64,000 nt of DNA, from assembly GCA_032158125.1 (NCBI GenBank), contig JASKOT010000013.1:62001-126000 (forward strand), given 5' to 3'. This DNA is from Papiliotrema nemorosa. Its lineage: Eukaryota > Basidiomycota > Tremellomycetes > Tremellales > Rhynchogastremaceae. This document shows, piece after piece, positions 21,419 to 34,039 of the stretch. The position numbers and the translations under genes were made by a program. Below the pieces are notes generated by a model that saw only the letters and a program-made list of their open reading frames with translations, ran no database searches and was not told where the DNA came from. Numbering within the stretch: position 1 is the stretch's first letter; each line of letters opens with the position of its first letter.

Positions 21419-24400
21419 CTACAGCTCTCCCTTCGAGACTTTTTCGAAGAGAAACGTAATTCTTCCGGCTTGACCGGCTTCCGCCATCGCTCGTAAATTG
21501 TGTTGTTTCGTGGGGTCATTAGATTTGACGGATCCTCTAGGCTGAGCTCTTGTCTTCCCCTTGTCTCGCTTGCTCCCCTTCGAAGTCGTCGATACGGACT
21601 CCGCTCGAGACATCGACTTCAGTTTTTGACCGACCGACTGTGGCGTCTCCTGGCCTTCATTCTCCATGCCGCCGTCCGTCACGTTGTGGGGTTGATGAAG
21701 CTGAGACTCTGATGCTTTATGCAGAGCATTTTCCAAGGCATTGTCAAAGTCATCGTCCGAGAGAAACCGAAGATCGTCGAGGCCATCGTCCTTAGACTGG
21801 ATTCTGAATCGTTTTCGAGGGCCATCGGCATTGATAGACTCCTTATCGGACTCCGCGGACTCAATTATATCACCAAAATCCGAGACTGTTGAGGAGACCG
21901 GACCGCTATGGTCATCGGGATCGTAATCAGCCCACAGCATATCGTAGAGCAGGGGATCTGCTATTGCTCCGAAAGATGATGATCTGGTACCGTCCATATG
22001 GGTCCAAGCCTTCAACGCAGCCAGCTTCTCCTGCTGAGCCTTGGCGGCCTGATCGTAAACACACAATCTCGTCCCATCGTCAGTCACCTTTTTGAGCATT
22101 TTGCGCGACTGCTCTCAGCTTGAGTCCACACATGCCTCGAAACCCACTCACAGGCGCAGGATCAAATTGTGAAGCCAGCTGGAATTTCGGTCGCTCGTCT
22201 TCGCTACCATCGCCGTCGGACTCTGCCTGGTTGTCATCAAACAAGGGCGCCTTCGACTCCCTGACATCTGTGCAATCACATGACAGCAAATCATCTGTGA
22301 ACGTGAGCCGCGACCAAAGTCGAACCCGGGCTTACTCACGCGTTTGGCATCCATTGGTGTGTAGATCTAACTGGAAGATGGCTTTCAGCTCCTCGGTTGT
22401 AAACGCTGGACTGTTAATCCAGTCTCGCGTACTGTAACTCACAGTCCTTTGTTTTCTCTGAGGTCGCGGAATGATCCATCATCTGGTCCGCGAGACCCGT
22501 TTTGGTGACTTGTCTCTGACACGTCAGCTCAGATCAAGAGACCGGGCATGCTACCCGCCTGATAAATCTTCTCGTCGATCGTATTGGTTGTGAGGAAGCG
22601 GTAGATAAATACCGGACGTTTTTGACCGTCACTATCCATCAGTACGAGGTTGACGGAATCGAGACACACCGATGAATACGAGCCATGGCTTGAAGATCAG
22701 TCGAAGGATTCCTGAAATCAGTTGGAGTCGAGAGGCTATACCGGAATGTGGACAGACTCACCAGTCACTATCATATAGAATCAAACGGGATGCACTAATA
22801 GTCAGTGGTGACCAAAACGGAGAGATGCCTACACACCCAATGAGGTTCAACCCGACTCCTCCTGCCTTTGCGCTCAAGAGGAAGACGAAACTGTCTCCTC
22901 TGCGACCTCGATTGAATTGCCCTACCACGTTCAGTCGTTCCTTTTGCGCGGTAGTCCCATCTAGTCGAAGGTACGGGTACTTTTTTGCTCGGCAGACTTC
23001 TTGGATGAGGTTGAGTGTTGCGGTAAAATTGGAAACGATGACCACCTTCTCATCTGTTTTCTCATACATGGCCTCAAGCATGCGCTTAAGTGTGATCAAT
23101 TTCCCTTGCGATTAGTGGCACAGCGGAATTGGCACCCGAAGAAACTCACCACTGGCCTTTACATCGCAGCTCCTCATATCCTCAGGTATATCACGCAAAG
23201 CGTTGCGAGCCATTTCGACCGCTTCTTCCGAACGAGCATAAGTGTCGTCCCTCTTCGCCCGAAGGATCTGCGGCGTCAGAGATTGGACAACAAGCAGCAG
23301 AGTGGAAGCCAATGTACCATTGGAGAGTTGGAGATCTTTCGCATGATGTCGACTGCGTGATGAGCAATATCTTTGGCATGGGAGCACTCACTGAGTGCCA
23401 AAGGCGATCTGTCGCTCTCTCCGCGCAAGATGCGACGTGTGAGGTCGGGGTGCAGGATTCTGCCCAGTGCGTTGAGCTGATGTACTGATGGTGCCACAAA
23501 CATCACGTATTCATCTGCGGGTCAATATAATGAGGCGAAGGTGACCTACGCTTCGGCGGAAGGTAATTGTCGAGAACGTCCGCTGTCCGGCGAAGGATAA
23601 ATTCTCTAGACAAGGCGTTGAGCTGATCATCAGTCATTCTGTGAATTACTTCTCTCTCTTACCTCATCGGCTCTTTCCCGTCCGGTTTCTAGAGCAGCTT
23701 TCGGACATCCGGGGGTACGCGACTTTACAATGGGTTTCTCGTATTGTTTGACAAACGCAGAATAGGTGGAGAGCAGCCCAGGGCATGCGAAATCCACCAT
23801 GGAATAGTACTCGCCCAGATCATTCTGCACGGGTGTGCCCGACAGTACTGCTATCAGCGTGCCACACATAAACAAATGAGCATCACACACTGATGCGTCG
23901 CCTCGTCTTCAGCGCTTCGAACATCTTCGTCGTCTTGTTGTCCTTCGATTTTAGTCGGTGACCTTCGTCACAGACGATCAGACCGATTTGGCAGCTGGTC
24001 AATTTTTGGCTTCACGATCAGCATTGCAAACCCATGTATGTAAATCGTAACTGCCTCACATGTGCTTTCGCAACTGGAACATCAGCATAGACTTCAGCAG
24101 GATTTCCATACTTACCCTCTCATAACCGATGATTAGGACGTGCTGAGTAGTATTTGCCGCCTGTGACTCAGTCGATCATTCTCATCCACGTCACTCACAA
24201 AAGTCGTGACTTCTTGGCCATCTCCGTTGCCTTCCACTGCGACTACACTGACTTGTCCAGGGACCATCCTAGCAATGAGCTGTGGTAGGTCTGGCACCGG
24301 CCAAGGCTTACCATTTCTTGAACTCGTTCTTCCAGTTGGCAACTAGCGATACGGGACACACGATAAGGGCTTTCTTTATACTACAGAATTAGTTGATCTG

Positions 24401-25861
24401 TAAAAAGACTATTCCGACATCCTTACATGCCGTTCTCGCTTGATTTCGGTGATTGTTCTGAAAGTCAACACGTGTCGCGAGCCGATGACTGACTAAGAAG
24501 AGTGTAGATGAGGGCAATAGTTTGAAGGGTTTTGCCGAGTCCCATTTCATCCGCCAAGATACACCCCTGTGCTTCCGCTCCAGTCAAGCCCATCACACAG
24601 GCATACATGAACTGATGAGATCAGAGGTGAAGTCATTACAGGTGATCACTCACTTTGACTCCTTCTTTCTGATGATCCCGCATCTTTGAGGCGAGCCGTG
24701 GGTCCAGTACAACGTCAACGATATGATAGCGGCTGGAGGGGTGAGTGGTCGGCATGGGCCAATGGGCATCAAGGCTTACGGATCGTCATCGGTCTTTGCA
24801 ACACGCTTCATGACTATGGCACCTTCGGCTGCAGGATCGTGCATGGCTCCACCCCAAGCGATCCGCTGCGCTTTGCTCTTCTCGCTGATCACGATCTTAT
24901 CCACCTTTGGCTTCCCATAAAAGTTGCTTGAGGAGATGGGTTGGAAAGGTTGACGATATGACGAGGCCACAGGATCGGTATCGTCATTATTGGTGGAAGA
25001 AGCGCTCTGAGGAGTCTTGGTGTACCCTTTGGCCGGGATGTAGCTGGAAGTGGGACGTGGCGCGTGCAGTTGGGTGGGTGGAACAAAGGGTTTGGCATAT
25101 GTTGAAGGAGCATAGGCGGAGGGTAGAGCTCGGCTGACGGATTTATTCAAGATGCACGTTGAATTCTTAAATCTAAATGGTCAGTTCTATCCGTGGTTCA
25201 AAGACTTTTGGACTTGCTCGACTTCGTCGATCTCGTTGTCAATTTCCACGTCGTAACTGCCGATACGCATCTCTACCCCTGGACTGGGATCGCCCCCAAC
25301 CAAAGTTGACGATCCCATGCTATGGATCAATGGGGAACCTTGGACCGACTCACATATCGTTTAATTCGCTAACAAGTGTCAAGCGACTGTTTTGTACTTT
25401 GAGGAAGGCGTCTCCATCCCAAGTCTCTAGTCATCAGTCGAGCAGGGATGATAAGTCGCTTATCCGTACTGTGCTGCGACATATCAGCTTTAAACTTGCC
25501 AGAGGAGAACAGCGGCGCTCACCTTCTTTGTTTGGGGCTTGCGCCTAGGCTATCAGTCATGATACCCCACGAGCGGGGTGGCTACTCACCACTGTACACT
25601 AAAGTACTTTGTATTTGCGCCTTGGACCGCTTGCGACCCTTTCCCCATGGGCATCTTGTTCGGACGAATGCCACCACCTCTGCTATTGAAGAGTACACTC
25701 GATGAAGAAACCTGACGAGAAGAAGAAGGCACGACCCGTGCGCTACTAAGCGGTTTGGGTTGTATTTCCTCATCTGAGGACTCTTCTCCACACGAGTCAG
25801 GGACAGATTGGGCAAAGGTAGGCGGTGCTTCCTCCAGAAGGAGAGACAGTGACTTAGCCAT
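21419..25861 (-). CDS. RDH54: Rdh54/Rad54B-type SNF2 DNA translocase
   Basis: A double-stranded DNA translocase of the Rad54 group that works with Rad51/Dmc1 in homologous recombination, in the nucleus. The ATG at 25861 gives [20 protein letters not shown] and a disordered N-terminus. Next comes the Rad54B-type YFSVQW-RKPQTKKHKTWDG segment. SNF2 motifs in order: Walker [18 protein letters not shown] (near 24550), the DEGH box [10 protein letters not shown] (near 23970), and [17 protein letters not shown] (near 23830). [20 protein letters not shown] follows, with [17 protein letters not shown], a feature of the Rdh54 branch. In the C-terminal helicase lobe are [14 protein letters not shown] (near 23050) and [15 protein letters not shown] (near 22860). 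The tail is acidic and ends [11 protein letters not shown], stop at 21419-21421. More than a dozen introns. It is divergent from the fatty-acid methyltransferase gene. Confidence 0.92.
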
Positions 25862-26321
25862 ACTGCCCGTACCCGCCGAGGTAGCCGCCAGAGGTGAGAA
25901 GTAGAGGTAGACGGGTGATGGGGTAGAGGCGGATTACAAGAACGCGAGCAGGCGATTCATGAAATATAGTCAGTCGCGTCAACCACGGGTGGCAAACGTG
26001 TCGATAATGCACCAGTAACGGCGATCACCGTGCCGCGGGATCGAAGCCCCGAGGTACGCATGTGAGGGGGGGGGAGCCCCACGTGTCGCTTCGATATTGA
26101 TATTCCCCGGTGATTCAATCCGCTTCTCTCGGGATCGGCCACAATCGAGGGCGAAGAGGCTCAGCGACGACGAGGTCGAGAATCACACTTGCCCCCCACT
26201 TGCAGACACTGAGACGATCACACATTCAGTCTGCAGTCTCAGAAAACGAGGCAGATACTTCCCGTAGAGTTACAAAAGCGTTCACTCGACCACTCGATCG
26301 TCGATTCTCCCTCTCACCAGA
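25862..26321. promoter_or_regulatory. Divergent promoter between RDH54 and the CFA-synthase gene
   Basis: A 460-bp region between two divergent starts. It includes a G-run near 26066-26074 and a TATTGATATTC stretch near 26093-26103. No specific factor site can be assigned. Confidence 0.45.
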
Positions 26322-28393
26322 ATGTCCAGCCACACGACTGCTCCTGCTTTCACACCTCCCGACTCTTCTCCACCATCCCCTACACTCAAAAAGGTGTCTC
26401 CGTTCGTGGGCAATGGCAGCTATCCCTCTGCTCCTCCACCAGACGCCCCCAAATCTTACGCCCACCAACTCTTATCGATCCCCGATGCGTTTTTGGGCAA
26501 GCTGTCGACCTTGTCGTTCCCACCGGCCATTGCAGCAGCTCGAATGGCAATCATCTCGATGATGTCTCACTCGATCACTTGGGGCCAGATCCGGATCCTC
26601 ACTGCCGATCATGGTATCTACACATTCCCTTCGGCACAAAAACGAGAAGAACTCGGCTTGGGCGAGGTAGCAAAGGATCAAGTCGCCGATATCAGAGTGA
26701 TCAATGACACTTTTTGGTTCCGATTGGTCGTTCTCGCAGACATAGGATTTGCAGAAGCATACATGGCGGGTGACTGTGAAGTTTCAGACTTGGTTCAGGT
26801 CTTCAAAGTGAGTCTTCGAAACCAGACCTAACTGATTACACGTCATCCAAACCCCTTTGGCTGACATGTGCTGACATGTCGCAGATCTTCATCCGTTCAC
26901 GACCAAAGTTGGAATCCGACCCCATCCCAGGTGTATCGACGCTCCCGGCAAAGCTTTTCTCCGTCATCACCTATATCACCAATTCTCGGTTCGCCAATAC
27001 CATCTCCAACTCGTTGTCGAATATCCGAGCGCATTATGACTTGTCAAACGGAATGTTTGCGGCATTTCTCAGCCGAGACATGACCTACTCATGCGGTATC
27101 TTTACCGACTTGGATGGAGATCTCCATGATGGAAGAGAACTTGGCGCAGTGAATGGAGCGATTGGGCTGAAGAAGATTGGCAGCAAGGCCGAGGGTGACA
27201 AGAGTCATCAACACTCGAACGGTGAAGACAAGGACGAGCTGGAAGAAGCGCAACTCAGGAAGATTCAGTGAGCACTCATCATGCTCAGTCTGCGATGTCT
27301 GACAATCAGTCACATCATCAAAAAGGCGGACATACGTCCCGGTCACCGAGTCTTGGAGATTGGGTCAGGATGGGGCTCCTTTGCGATCGAGGCGAGTGCC
27401 TTTCCCCCACTCTGGAACTAAAAGCTAAAGCACAGGCTGTCAGAACTACGGGCTGCACTGTTGACACCCTCACTCTGTCATCCCAGCAGAAGGTCTTGGC
27501 TGAAGAACGTATCAAGGCAGCGGGTCTGGCTGGACGGATCCGAGTTTGGCTCTTGGACTATAGGAAGTGAGTTATTACCATAGCTTGATCTCGGAACCAG
27601 CTTACCGGTCCTCAGTCTGCCGGAAAGCTGGAAGGGTGCATTCGATCGAGTGGTTTCGATCGAGATGCTCGAGGCGGTAGGGTAAGCATTCTCCTCCGTG
27701 CCCCATCGCGTGGCTAATCAGATCAGAAAAGACTTCATCCCTGGATACTTCGGTGTCATCGAATCAGCATTGAACGAGAATGGAGCGGCCTGTATTCAAG
27801 TCATCTCCATTCCTGAATCTCGGTTCGAGGACTGTCAGTCCCAAGCTGCCCCTTTCGACTGAGCTGACACGTGCAGACCAAAAAGGTGTCGATTTTATCC
27901 AAAAGTGGATTTTCCCCGGAGGCTTCTTGCCTACCGTCAGCTACGTCGTCGATTCCATCCGAGTCGGTTCCAAGAGCCGTCTTGTTGTAGACTCCATTTC
28001 CAACATTGGGGTCAGTCTATGTCACTTTACCGAATGTGTATATGCTGACCTGCAGCCACACTACGCTAGGACACTCAGAGAATGGAGGAGAAGGTTCTTG
28101 GCAAATTTCAACGATCTGATTGCCCCTGCTTTGCGGTCAGAGCACCCGGAAATGACCGACGCAGACATCGAGGTGTTCAAGAGAAAATGGCTCTGTGAGA
28201 TTTGGACACCGCTCCACAATGGAGGTGACTGACGCGACAGACTACTTCTGCTACTGCGAGGTCGGTTTCTCCGAGCGGGTACTGGGAGACCACATTGTGA
28301 CCATGGTGAGTTGACCAATTTGGTCCAGACCAGACACTGACGTGACAGGTGAGAGAAGGTGCTTCAGACTACGGTTGTGCAACGTACGAATAG
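26322..28393 (+). CDS. Cyclopropane-fatty-acyl-phospholipid synthase family methyltransferase
   Basis: An S-adenosylmethionine-dependent methyltransferase that modifies the acyl chains of lipids. The ATG at 26322 gives MSSHTTAPAFTPPDSSPPSP. An N-terminal lipid-binding region follows (TFWFRLVVLADIGFAEAYM). AHYDLSNGMFAAFLSRDMTY is the family YDLGNDFY-like segment. The SAM-binding motif I is VLEIGSGWGSFAIEA (near 27350), and CTVDTLTLSSQQKVLAEERI follows. Towards the C-terminus SIEMLEAVGKDFIPGYF and WIFPGGFLPTV match family motifs, as does CEVGFSERVLGDHI. The stop is at 28391-28393 after GCATYE. About nine introns. Basidiomycete members of this family include cyclopropane synthases and lipid C-methyltransferases, and the exact product is uncertain. 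Confidence 0.88.
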
Positions 28394-28913
28394 GCGTTTT
28401 TTGGATATCATCTGTTTGTCGACCTGATGAAGGTTACAAAGGGTAGGATTGTCAAAAGAATAGAGCTTGGTGCAAATGGTCGAATTGCGGGAATCTTTGC
28501 AGAGGTGAGAAGCGAATCTGGAATCTGTAGCTGTAGGTGGAAAGCTTAGACCGCGGTCTTGAATGCATCGCACTTTGACCCGGATCCCAGGCTCTGTAAA
28601 GACAACCACACTGTTGGGCACTCGTAGTGTCGCAAATTGCCTAACATTTGACTCTAAACCATCTTGAACCTCTGGATTGCCAACGACGACCTGTGGGGCG
28701 CTTCAAAAACAGTTTCGACAACTCGGTGATCATTCGTTGATCATTCGCAAGGTAATAAGTTGGATGTACGTAGGAGAGGGTGGCCCGTGAGACTGGCGCA
28801 ATATGTAAATGCGGTGATCTTGCTGTCTCTTCGATGACAAAAGAGGGACTTTTAGCCTGGCGATCTGCTGTGGACGGTATAGTGATGCTGCCGCATCGAA
28901 CCGAGACCAGAAT
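28394..28913. other. 3' intergenic between convergent genes
   Basis: These 520 bp hold the 3' ends of the methyltransferase gene (plus) and TAF11 (minus). Short open frames are present but none resembles a family. Confidence 0.45.
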
Positions 28914-29929
28914 CTACCTTCGGAACATGCTCCTCCTAGTTGGCGCGACCCCTCCGGCGGCATGTCGAGTGTTAGATATGACTTTACGCCTCTCCAATAT
29001 CTCACGAGCCAGACGAAGATGATATGGCCGCAAAGGTCCAGTCGGATGGGCTGAATCCGCTTGGATATCTTTCGCTGGTGAATCAGCAAGATATCAGATG
29101 ACTAGCTTGAAAGACTTGCCTAATTCTACGACATCTGCAACGAAGATTTTGGCCATACCAGCCAACAACAACCCCAACTTGTCGTTGATTCGTTGATCGT
29201 ACATTTGCACATTCAGCTAAACATCAGTACGCTTGGAACAGGATGTGTTTCGGATCGAAGGCATCGATCGACATACCCTTTTGATAGCCTGCTTGGGTAT
29301 GACGGCAGTACTGAAAGCGTCGAATCGCCTAGCTTGTTCTTCATCGAGTACACTCCTCAACGCGCTGTAGATGGATCAGCCTCAGAATTCTCGTCTTGCT
29401 CAGCGTCAACGTACAGTCTCTCCCCTTTGGCCTTTTTATCCCGTTGTTTGATCCTCTCGTCCTCGCCCAACCCAATCTTGAGCGCGTCTCTTGCCACGCC
29501 CTCTTCTCCCTCTCCTATCATTCCCTCCTCTTCATTCTCTTCTGCCCCATCTTCACCTTGATCCGCTCGAGCATCGTCGTCCATATCTACATCTCCATCT
29601 CCATCCCCTTCATCGCCATAATCCTCGTCCAACGTTCGCGTCCTCTTCCTCTTATGACCGCCCTGTCCGTCTGCCTCCCCTTGACCCATTCTCCATTCAT
29701 CTTCGTCCACATCGTCCGCTTCGTCTAATGCTCGATCATGGTCGAGATTCGAGGATGACGCATTGAGCAACTTCTTGCGGCGTTTCTTGCTTCCAATGGG
29801 CTTTTGCGGCGCGCCAAAGATGGGTGCAGAGTCGGAAGAAGGGATACCGGGGGTTTTATTGGATGTAGATCCAGGTCGAGGTAAGGCGAGACCCGGTAAG
29901 GCTAGTCCGGTGGGTGCTGAAGAGGTCAT
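28914..29929 (-). CDS. TAF11: TFIID subunit TAF11
   Basis: TAF11 pairs with TAF13 through histone folds inside TFIID. The ATG at 29929 gives MTSSAPTGLALPGLALPRP, then a KKRRKK basic patch and a long acidic low-complexity stretch (residues about 70-170). The histone-fold begins RFDAFSTAVIPKQAIKRL and continues with LNVQMYDQRINDKLGLLLAG and MAKIFVADVVELAKDI, then GPLRPYHLRLAREILERRK. The protein ends MFRR, stop at 28914-28916. Three introns fragment the fold. The one at 29119-29075 has a GC donor (GCAAGT) rather than GT and is required to join VVEL to AKDIQ. This is the second TFIID subunit in the window besides TAF1. The acidic spacer is unusual in length but not in kind. Confidence 0.9.
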
Positions 29930-30456
29930 ATGTGTATGTGTTGAACAAGGTGATGAGTGGGAAGAGAGATGTGATACGACGACGTTTGAGAAATCAGTGG
30001 CGGTCGATCTCAGGGGTTTTGGAGGGCTGCTTGTTTCCCGTCACCCTTTGCACATCGTCCAGAAACAACGCATCCCAAAGTGAAACTGGACTCTTTGGAC
30101 AACTGAGAAGGCGAAAGATGGTGGTACAGTAAGCTTGGCAGTACTCTAAGGCACAGACACAGGCCGATACAACGTGAGTATTCAGTGAGAATCTCTTAAA
30201 AGGTCAACGATGCACGAGCGGCTGAACTTCATGCTTTTCTAGCAGAACAGAACTCGGTGCTGCCAGATGGATACCAGCGTACCCCCGACAAAGGGTCTCC
30301 ACGGACTCAGGGGAAACCGATGATTGGTCCGCGAGTGTGGTATCTCTATAATGAATACATGAGGTCTTTGTGACATTTAACGTTGCATGATCGTTCCTCG
30401 TATGTGGTCGTACAACAGGTTCCTGAGATGCGTACTGACGTTATAATTCTCTTGCT
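29930..30456. other. Promoter region of TAF11 and 3' region of the MFS gene
   Basis: About 530 bp upstream of TAF11 and downstream of the transporter, both on the minus strand. No further gene or recognisable element was seen. Confidence 0.4.
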
Positions 30457-33107
30457 CTACCTTCTACGGGGAGTCGAGGGTCCGGGGGTCAACAACCCAT
30501 CGCTCTCTCTCGACCCTTCTAGATTCCCATCTATTTCTCTACTCCTCCATGAGCTCTCCTCGCTCCGTTTATGCGCCAGAGATAGCGCCGTTTTGGGCCT
30601 AGCAGGCGAAGAACCGATATGCAACCTCAGACTGCCTGATTGTGTCACATCTGGATCGGCTATCTCGTCGGTCGCTCTTCCGGCCAAATCTCGATTATCA
30701 ATCGCGTTTTGCGCTCGTGTAAGTCGGATATCTTTTGTGAAACACAGACAGGCAATTGGAGGGAATATGGCAAGTATGATTGCTCCCACTACCAATTTGT
30801 ACCTGCAGATGAGCGCAGTCTCAGCGGCTGAGAGGGCACACTCACATGACAGCCTGGTATGCAGCCACTGCACCGAGTCTGATCGGATCATCCTCAGCGT
30901 ATAGGACTATATCCATGATACTTCCAAATAGCTCATCCAGAAGAGTCTGATTGGTCGTCGGAACATGCCGCTTGAGCTCGATCGGCATAAATGTCGCCCA
31001 TACACCCGCTGCCAGAGCCGATCCGACAGAGTTGCCAACTTCTGTGAGCAGCAACACCATAGCGGTGACAGTCGCGACATCTATGTGCGCCACCGCTGCC
31101 TGCGCCGAGACCTGGACGGCGATACTTGCGAATCCACCTCCAATGCCTTGGAGCACCTGACAAGTGACGAGCTGAAATGGCGTGCCGATGGCTGAGCGGG
31201 CGTCCATCATCAGGATGACCCCGAGCAATCGGATCATGAGACCAGTAAACAGCATATACTATGAATCAGTGGCTGCTCACGCTGTATCCGCCTCACCTTG
31301 AAACGTTTGGTGGCGGCCATGACTGTCCCTCCAATGATGCCAAAAACGGTCATAACCATCATCTGGATTGCGGTGAAATATGTGATCTCGCGATAGTTCC
31401 AGTGCGATGATTGGGTGACATATATATATCTACTTATCAGCTAGCTCCTTTGTGATTACAAAATGTACCTACGAGTAAAGATAAGTGCCTTGGAGATAGA
31501 AGGATGCGAAATCGAAAAAGCCGATGAGACAAGCACCGAGAATCGGACCTCGATGCAGCCACCTCATCGGTACGACCGGAGACCGGGGGTATCTGTGTTC
31601 GTACCAGATGAAGATTGGAAACAAGATCACCCCTACAATGATCATACTCGGCTGGACGTGAGCACAGGGATGGACAGGGTCATCGACACGACTTACCATG
31701 CTCGGGGTACGCCATCCATCCTTTGAGGTAGGAGCCAAGCCCAGAGGCAAGAGAATCAGAGCCAAGCTAGCCGCAATGAGGAGAAGACCAAGAAAGTCCA
31801 TGTCCGCACATGCGTCAGCCACAGTTTCGCACCATGCTCTGGTCAGGTTAGCTATAAGCTTTCGAAAGCCAAAGAATAGGCTCACTTGTCGGCGCTTTTC
31901 CGGTAAGCCCGCATCATCTTCTTCCGGGCTTGATACTGTCCCCATAGCAGGGCAAGGATGAGTGGGGTAAGCGAAACTGGGATGAGGATTGCAAACTGGA
32001 TGTCAATGCTTCGGACAATGAATTAACCAACCATAAGATAGCCCCATCGCCTGCGTGTCAGCGCGAGCTGCAGCATTGAAAGGGACATACCAGTTGGGTA
32101 GCACCCGTTCCAGTATCTCCGCTGCGACAAATTGGTTGATGATGAAGGGCGCCGATATCAGACTTGTCACAAGTCCCCTTGACATTAGCAAAGGATGGTC
32201 ATCGGAGAGTATGCTTACCGATATCGTAATGTGGTCATATCCGCAATGACAATCTGTTGTAGGATCTGGAGCCCAGTGTATCCAAAGGCGTAAAATATCT
32301 CTCCAAATGCAATCTGATCAATGTGATGTGCGCTCGCAATGATGACCTTTTAGTGAGCATTATTTCCTGTCAATCCTGGGACGTTCAACGCACATAGCCG
32401 ACAACGTAAAGTATAGTGACGAGAATGAATGTCTCGGCTCTTCCAATACTGCTCGTCAGTGGGAGATATCTTCGCAGCTGCCCAAGAGCAACTTACACAT
32501 CCGCCAATTTCGCCATGAGAGGTTTGCCTACAGCGATGATTATAGCTTGAGCGGTGGTCAAAGTTCCAGACAAAGAATGTTTGAATACGGCAGACGTGCT
32601 GTTTGTCAGTATTGCACCACGAGGAGCAAATGGATACGTACGCAAAATACAGATATTGATAAGTTGTAGAGCTGTCGAGGGAATAAATGTATGCAGATAG
32701 ACCGATACTTTAGAGTCAACTCGAAGTTCCTAGTAAGGTATAACCACAACTCACCCCAGAAACAGGAACCACCTGCTGGTTTTGCCCCTGCACTATTAGA
32801 CATGACTGCGAGGTCCAAGAGAGATTTAAACGCACCATACAGCTTGAGCCATCTCCGCCTTTGCGGCTCCGCTGTTCTCGTCCTCCTCGTCACTGTCCTC
32901 ATAATACAGCCGTTCCTCTTCAGGTAAATCTCTATTCCGTACAGACGGCCTCCTAGTCCTCACTTCCAGTTCAGAGTCAGAATCCGAGCTATCATCTACC
33001 TCTACTGTGGTCGATACCGATAGTTTGGATTTGGCGGTAGTCGCACCTGGATAAGGCGGTGGACCTGGATCATCCTCCTCTGGATTTGACGATGTGGCGT
33101 CGGTCAT
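30457..33107 (-). CDS. Siderophore-iron type MFS transporter (SIT/ARN-like)
   Basis: A major facilitator of the siderophore-iron transporter type, expected in the plasma membrane. The first in-frame ATG is at 33107 (MTDATSSNPEEDDPGPPPY), followed by about 90 acidic, Ser-rich cytosolic residues. Splicing of four short exons then builds helix 1: FLFLGIGLSAYIYSLDSSTT and YLYFATSAVFKHSL. Later family segments are YAFGYTGLQILQQIVIADMT, TSLISAPFIINQFVAAEI, MDFLGLLLIAASLALILLPL, ACLIGFFDFASFYLQGTYLY and CQVLQGIGGGFASIAVQVS. After helix 14 (VVGAIILAIFPPIACLCF) a cytosolic tail of about 90 residues ends PGPSTPRRR, stop at 30457-30459. The D-S-S and Y-Q-Y region matches siderophore transporters rather than drug exporters. 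The particular siderophore is not decidable. Confidence 0.85.
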
Positions 33108-34039
33108 ATCGGTAAACGACCCGTAAGAACGGGGAATGGGCCGTTTGAGCAGCGATATGGTGAAGGAGGAATCGGAGGCGAGGGTAGGGAAGCACAAGAA
33201 CTTGTTGATCGATGGCAAGTGTAAGGGGTCGAGAGTGGATGATTAACACCTGCTGCTTCACCTGTCAGTCCTTTAGACCTCCAAACACAGATACATCGGC
33301 CGACGACTCGCTGCCAAGTGTAGAATGGGAGTGTTCGATCGTTGATGTGATAAGCTCGAGCGACGATCAAACAGTGTTGTTTACAGTGAAACTACGGTTC
33401 CGGATGAGGCGGTAAGGCTCAACCGGAGTGGGCCGCGACTTTCTTTGTCTGCAGATCCGACGGTGCTCCAATAGGTAGGGTAGTGTCAGAGAGCTAGCCA
33501 GACAGTATTGGGGTGTTGCACTATGTATATGATGATTCGAGATGAGTCGAGGATGTCGTTGATCATGATCTTCCCTTTGGTCCACCTCGTTGCGGTTGTG
33601 GTCGGCCGATTGAAAGGGCGCTGGGATCGTCATATTGACCCGTCGGACATCGCCGCACGCGCCAGGGTGGGTGGGGTAATGGGTGGGGGAAGCCATCATG
33701 GCGGTCACGCGCTCAAGAGGTGTACAGTCCTATTTTGCACATATCATCTTGCATCTCTCGTACGAGACATCAACAACCAGGAGAGGGGCCTAGCTCGCAG
33801 CTCAAGGTACTGCATCGACCAACGACGAGGAATACTTCGTCGTGGTGCCCCGCCCTTTGGCCGACATTCAGGCAATAAAGTTAGGTACGAGTAGTAACGC
33901 GTCGCGGTCTCTTGGTCTTGTTTGAAATTTCATCTAGACCAGCTTACCGTCATCCTGGGACGAACGCCCGTACATGATCTCTTGATCACCCTTTCGTTCA
34001 TCTATCTTCCCTAATCATACTTCTCAACGAAATCTCGCC
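33108..34039. promoter_or_regulatory. Divergent promoter between the MFS gene and the unknown membrane protein gene
   Basis: A 930-bp region between two divergent starts. Stop-free stretches occur, including 33508-33894 on the plus strand, but that frame opens with TTG and has no family resemblance. One GATA-type site is listed separately. Confidence 0.4.
33348..33354 (+). promoter_or_regulatory. Candidate GATA-factor site (TGATAAG)
   Basis: TGATAAG lies about 240 bp upstream of the siderophore transporter start. Fungal iron regulators of the GATA class (Urbs1, SreA, Cir1) bind such HGATAR sites near siderophore uptake genes. A single hexamer occurs often by chance, so this is suggestive only. 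Confidence 0.3.

Noticed and set aside
13551..33107. A siderophore or peptide biosynthetic cluster around the OPT and MFS transporters
   Set aside because: No NRPS, PKS, monooxygenase or acyltransferase genes lie between them; the intervening genes are housekeeping.
32826..33218. Longer N-terminus for the siderophore transporter (start at 33218)
   Set aside because: The codon there is TTG; the first ATG in the frame is at 33107.
33508..33894. 128-codon plus-strand frame upstream of the membrane protein gene
   Set aside because: Starts with TTG, lies in a divergent promoter and resembles no family.
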